Part shown: positions 6,607 to 8,924 of the stretch, piece by piece | Position numbering within the stretch: the stretch's first letter is position 1 | How the letters are laid out: each line of letters starts with the position of its first letter | Origin: Collinsella aerofaciens | GTDB taxonomy: Bacteria; Actinomycetota; Coriobacteriia; Coriobacteriales; Coriobacteriaceae | Direction: 5' to 3' | Assembly: GCF_019131995.1 (NCBI RefSeq) | Contig: NZ_JAHONA010000048.1 | Coordinates: 1 to 8,924 of the forward strand | Length of the DNA: 8,924 bases | Translations under genes and position numbers: made by a program | Notes under the pieces: model-generated | Databases searched by the model: none | The model's input: only the letters and a program-made list of their open reading frames with translations | What the model was told of the DNA's origin: nothing

Positions 6607-7245
6607 ATGGGTTTCATCAATTTTATTGCCGAGCTGCTTAAGGACCCGCGCACCGCGATCGCCAGCTGGATCGCCGCCGGCCCGCTTATGGCCTACGGCT
6701 GCGTGTTCCTGATCATCTTTATCGAGACGGGCGTGGTGTTCTTCCCATTCCTTCCCGGTGATTCGCTGCTGTTCGCCTCGGGTTTCTTTGCCCACAACGG
6801 TGGCTTTAACATCGTGGCGCTTCTGGCCACCGCATGGGCCGCTGCCATTTTGGGCGATCAGTGCAACTTTATGATCGGTCACTTCTTTGGCCGCAAGATC
6901 ATCGCTTCGGGCAAGGTCAAGGCCATGACGCCCGAGCGCATCAAAAAGTCCGAGGACTTCTTGGACAAGTGGGGTCACCTGGCCATCTTCCTGGGTCGCT
7001 TCTTCCCGTTTATCCGCACCTTTGTGCCCTTTATCGCTGGCATGGGCGGCATGCACTGGCGCAACTTTGTCGTCTTTAACGTGCTGGGCGGCATTACCTG
7101 GTCGACGGTCTTTACGCTGCTGGGCTACTTCTTTGGCGGCATTCCCTTTGTGCAAGAGCACTTTGAGCTGCTGATTATCGGCATCGTTGCCGTGTCGATC
7201 ATCCCGACCGTGGTCGGTCTGGTTAAGGCCAAGCTGGGTAAATAG
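6607..7245 (+). CDS. DedA-family membrane protein (likely undecaprenyl-phosphate/lipid carrier transporter)
   Basis: A 212-residue polytopic membrane protein. DedA proteins act in the cytoplasmic membrane; some members recycle undecaprenyl phosphate or related lipids and depend on proton-linked charged residues. The two re-entrant motifs are present: IFIETGVVFFPFLPGDSLL (37-55) with E40 and D52, and GRFFPFIRTFVPFIAG (130-145) with R131 and R137. These sit one residue from E39, D51, R130 and R136, which I recall as essential in E. coli YqjA. Further hydrophobic spans are near 66-90, 155-178 and 187-207, and the tail is basic. ATG 6607 is preferred because GAGAGG (6592-6597) is 9 nt upstream and the family starts with a short amphipathic helix; an earlier in-frame start at 6523 adds 28 non-membrane residues that would cover the promoter. 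It is monocistronic, with a terminator behind it. Confidence 0.92.
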   Translation: MGFINFIAELLKDPRTAIASWIAAGPLMAYGCVFLIIFIETGVVFFPFLPGDSLLFASGFFAHNGGFNIVALLATAWAAAILGDQCNFMIGHFFGRKIIASGKVKAMTPERIKKSEDFLDKWGHLAIFLGRFFPFIRTFVPFIAGMGGMHWRNFVVFNVLGGITWSTVFTLLGYFFGGIPFVQEHFELLIIGIVAVSIIPTVVGLVKAKLGK

Positions 7246-7283
7246 AACGCCTAGCTCGAGCCAGCGCGCAGACCGTACAGTTG

Positions 7284-7317
7284 AGGCCCGTCACCGCTTA
7301 CGGTGGCGGGCCTTTTT
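7284..7317 (+). terminator. Strong Rho-independent terminator of the DedA gene
   Basis: A 13-bp stem (AGGCCCGTCACCG with CGGTGGCGGGCCT, one G-U pair), loop CTTA and a T tract at 7313-7317, 38 nt past the stop codon. Confidence 0.93.
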
Positions 7318-7383
7318 GCTTCGGTCAAATGAAAATACTTTACTTAGTTAAAGAAAAGCGTTTTATCAGACGCGTGTGGGGAG

Positions 7384-7389
7384 TACAAT
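7384..7389 (+). promoter_or_regulatory. Probable -10 box of ilvE
   Basis: TACAAT follows an AT-rich stretch (7322-7368). The hexamer at 17-nt spacing is TTTTAT (7361-7366), a weak -35. Transcription would begin near 7396, giving a leader of about 147 nt before ilvE. No T-box or known amino-acid riboswitch consensus is seen in that leader; a 7-bp stem (CGTCCGG 7441-7447 with CCGGGCG 7457-7463) is present. Confidence 0.55.
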
Positions 7390-7396
7390 CTCGTGC

Positions 7397-7546
7397 ATGC
7401 GAATCGACGTGCCATCGGCTTTGATGCTGCTCGCGTGTCCCGTCCGGCTCTACGCTCCGGGCGTGCGACGTTGCGACGCGGTCGGCCTCGGTCCTTGCGT
7501 GCGGGTTCGCGAGTATGCAACTGTGTATGTAAGGAGCGACATATGA
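7397..7546 (+). CDS. Possible leaderless leader peptide overlapping the ilvE start
   Basis: A 49-codon ORF begins with ATG at 7397, 7 nt past the TACAAT box, so the message could start at or next to the start codon and be translated without a ribosome site. It ends with TGA at 7544-7546, overlapping the ilvE ATG as ATGA, the usual sign of coupled translation. The peptide has 15 Ile/Val/Leu residues out of 49, including a cluster ALMLLA (8-13) and alternating Val near the end (VRVREYATVYV), 7 Arg and 3 Cys. It shows no domain or signal. It could be a regulatory leader for branched-chain amino acid sensing, or a chance open frame in GC-rich DNA. The ilvE ribosome site lies within its last codons, so ribosomes on it would alter access to ilvE. 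Confidence 0.35.
   Translation: MRIDVPSALMLLACPVRLYAPGVRRCDAVGLGPCVRVREYATVYVRSDI
7531..7536 (+). promoter_or_regulatory. Shine-Dalgarno site fixing the ilvE start
   Basis: AAGGAG lies 6 nt before ATG 7543. An in-frame GTG at 7393 would add 50 Arg-rich residues and falls right at the expected transcription start, so it is not preferred. Confidence 0.85.
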
Positions 7547-8595
7547 CTGTCGAGAAGAAGGATATCGATTGGGGTAGCCTCGGCTTTGGCTACATGAAGA
7601 CCGATTACAGCTACGAGGCTCATTGGAAGGATGGCGAGTGGGACGAGGGCGGCCTGACCACCGACCACACCCTGCATGTCTCCGAGTGCGGCGGTATCTT
7701 CCATTACTGCCAGGAGGTCTTTGAGGGCCTGAAGGCCTACACCGCCGAGGACGGCAGCATCGTCTGCTTCCGTCCCGACATGAACGCTGAGCGTATGTAT
7801 AACTCTGCCCAGCGCCTCGAGATGCCCCCGTTTCCCAAGGACAAGTTCGTTGAGGCCGTCAAGCAGGTCGTTTCTGCCAACGCCGCCTGGGTTCCGCCCT
7901 TCGGTTCCGGCGCGACCCTGTACGTGCGTCCGTTTATGATCGGCTCCGGTGACGTGATCGGCGTGGCTCCCGCTCCTGAGTACACGTTCCGCATTCTCGT
8001 GACCCCGGTCGGTCCGTACTTTAAGGGCGGCCTCAAGCCCGTCAAGCTGCGCGTTTCCGAGTATGACCGTGCTGCACCGCACGGCACCGGCAACATCAAG
8101 GCCGGCCTGAACTACGCCATGTCCCTTAAGCCCACGATGGAGGCCCATCGCGAGGGCTATGCCGAGAACCTGTATCTCGACTCCGAGTCCCGCACCTATG
8201 TCGAGGAGACCGGTGGCGCCAACGTCCTGTTCGTGAAAGAGGATGGCACGCTCGTCGTTCCGCAGTCGCACACCGACTCCATCCTGCCCTCTATCACCCG
8301 TCGTTCGCTCGTTCAGGTTGCTCAGGACCTGGGCATGACCGTTGACCAGCGCCCCGTCGAGTGGGCCGAGGTCAAGGCCGGCACCTTTGTGGAGTGCGGC
8401 CTGTGCGGCACCGCTGCCGTCATCTCTCCGGTTGGCGAAATCGACAACAAGGTTTACGGCGCCGACGAGACCGTGACCTTCCCGGCTGGATACACCGAGA
8501 TCGGCCCTGTGATGAAGAAGCTTCGCGAGACCCTGACTGGTATCCAGTCTGGTGCTGTCGAGGACAAGCACAACTGGGTTTACACCGTCGCGTAA
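7543..8595 (+). CDS. ilvE: Branched-chain amino acid aminotransferase (class IV PLP enzyme)
   Basis: A 350-residue cytosolic enzyme that transfers the amino group between glutamate and the 2-oxo acids of leucine, isoleucine and valine, the last step of their synthesis. Length and motifs fit the larger BCAT type: QEVFEGLKAY (57-66), FRPDMNAERMYNSAQRLEMP (77-96), YVRPFMIGS (127-135), GTGNIKAGLNYAMSL (181-195) with the PLP-binding K186, and YVEETGGANVLFV (219-231). The segment GTAAVISPVGEI (289-300) belongs to the substrate-cofactor site. Just before it is ECGLCG with C285 and C288, a CXXC pair close to, but not at, the redox CXXC position of the human BCATs. No other ilv or leu gene is adjacent; it is a single-gene unit. 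A lyase or D-amino-acid enzyme of the same fold is possible but less likely at this length and with these motifs. Confidence 0.93.
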   Translation: MTVEKKDIDWGSLGFGYMKTDYSYEAHWKDGEWDEGGLTTDHTLHVSECGGIFHYCQEVFEGLKAYTAEDGSIVCFRPDMNAERMYNSAQRLEMPPFPKDKFVEAVKQVVSANAAWVPPFGSGATLYVRPFMIGSGDVIGVAPAPEYTFRILVTPVGPYFKGGLKPVKLRVSEYDRAAPHGTGNIKAGLNYAMSLKPTMEAHREGYAENLYLDSESRTYVEETGGANVLFVKEDGTLVVPQSHTDSILPSITRRSLVQVAQDLGMTVDQRPVEWAEVKAGTFVECGLCGTAAVISPVGEIDNKVYGADETVTFPAGYTEIGPVMKKLRETLTGIQSGAVEDKHNWVYTVA

Positions 8596-8611
8596 TTTGT
8601 CTTACCTATCC

Positions 8612-8736
8612 GGGCAGAGAACAAGTTCCCTCCCGGCGCGTCCTCGGACATGCAAGAAGCCCTCGCTGCGCACTTCGTGCGGCGAGGGCTTCTTGCGTCC
8701 TGCGGAGTGCGCCGGGAGGGAACTTGTTCTCTGCCC
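8612..8736. repeat. 125-nt nested inverted repeat downstream of ilvE
   Basis: Outer arms 8612-8639 and 8709-8736 are perfect 28-nt inverted copies (left arm begins GGGCAGAGAACAAGTTCC). Inside them is an imperfectly paired stretch, then a 20-bp stem. It starts 16 nt after the ilvE stop. No protein in any frame looks real here and no flanking target duplication is evident. It may be a miniature transposable element, a dispersed repeat, or a large 3' hairpin. Confidence 0.9.
8652..8696. terminator. Inner 20-bp stem-loop, possible ilvE terminator
   Basis: GCAAGAAGCCCTCGC (8652-8666) pairs perfectly with GCGAGGGCTTCTTGC (8682-8696). The stem goes on through TGCGC and GTGCG with two G-U pairs to a 5-nt loop, ACTTC. 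No T tract follows on either side, so termination would be atypical; transcript 3' end protection is an alternative. Confidence 0.5.
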
Positions 8737-8854
8737 TGCGGGTTCGGCGATGTCACAACGGGCAATGATTAATCTGAATAAAGATGGTGCGCGGGGTCGC
8801 GCGCGCAGACATGGTGTAAGAGTGTCCTGAGGTCCGTCGCTGCAAGTCCCGATG
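8737..8854. other. Intergenic stretch with an AT-rich island and a GC hairpin
   Basis: I see no gene here. An AT-rich patch (8767-8785) stands out in GC-rich surroundings. Next to it GTGCGCG-GGGT-CGCGCGC (7-bp stem with one G-U pair, 8787-8804) is followed on the minus strand by CATCTTTATT. That could be a weak terminator for a minus-strand gene entering from the right. Confidence 0.3.
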
Positions 8855-8924
8855 TTACTCCTTCTTGAGGCCGTGCTTCTCGACTATCTCGTCCACTATC
8901 TCCCTGGCGCGCCGCCCGAGCGCG
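8855..8924 (-). CDS. Possible 3' end of a minus-strand gene (partial)
   Basis: From the window edge an open frame of 22 codons runs to a TAA at 8855-8857. The peptide, ending REIVDEIVEKHGLKKE, is amphipathic, charged and helix-like, as real C-termini often are, and other frames are less protein-like. It uses ATA for isoleucine twice, a codon avoided in the other genes here, which hints at DNA of other origin. The family cannot be recognised from so short a piece and it may be a chance frame. Confidence 0.4.
   Translation of the reverse strand, partial: ALGRRAREIVDEIVEKHGLKKE

Noticed and set aside
7393..7542. In-frame 50-residue N-terminal extension of IlvE
   Set aside because: It starts with GTG at the transcription start, is Arg-rich without family similarity, and a strong ribosome site marks ATG 7543.
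7390..7542. T-box or amino-acid riboswitch in the ilvE leader
   Set aside because: No T-box consensus, no antiterminator/terminator pair and no T tract are visible in the leader.
1..8924. CRISPR arrays, tRNA or rRNA genes, phage or transposase genes
   Set aside because: No regularly spaced repeats, cloverleaf, T-loop consensus, rRNA stretch or transposase/integrase motif was found on either strand.

Overview
The window reads as chromosomal DNA from a GC-rich, anaerobic-type Actinobacterium. The closest fit from memory is the Coriobacteriia (Collinsella or a relative). This rests on GC-rich codon choice, the style of the ABC pair, the Gram-positive-type short CysE, and a palindrome that resembles intergenic repeats of that class. 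No database was searched, so the taxonomy is an inference. No phage, CRISPR, tRNA or rRNA genes were seen.

Layout, left to right. A minus-strand nitroreductase-family flavoprotein (54-575) ends at a hairpin terminator. It is divergent from an unrecognised 96-residue protein (870-1160), which has its own strong terminator. Next is a compact plus-strand operon: a MarR-type regulator (1342-1842) and two ABC exporter half-subunits (1830-3566 and 3568-5568). The first two genes overlap and the last two are 1 nt apart. The two halves form a heterodimeric exporter of the TM287/TM288 kind, with one degenerate ATP site that can be read residue by residue. The MarR promoter carries a duplicated 14-nt element that is a good candidate for its own operator. 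A palindrome and a strong hairpin then separate the operon from a convergent serine acetyltransferase gene, cysE (5679-6383, minus). cysE is divergent from a DedA-family membrane protein (6607-7245, plus). After another terminator comes the branched-chain aminotransferase gene ilvE (7543-8595). Its 5' leader holds a 49-codon ORF that starts about where transcription should begin and overlaps the ilvE start as ATGA.

Downstream of ilvE is a 125-nt nested inverted repeat with perfect 28-bp outer arms and an inner 20-bp stem. It is the most striking non-coding structure in the window. The right edge may hold the last 22 codons of another minus-strand gene.

Functionally the genes are mostly independent units: redox flavoenzyme, regulated efflux, cysteine synthesis, lipid-carrier recycling, and branched-chain amino acid synthesis or degradation. 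The protein-coding content is of known families. The less explained material is in the intergenic DNA: the MarR operator array, the cysE promoter palindrome, the ilvE leader ORF and the large hairpin.
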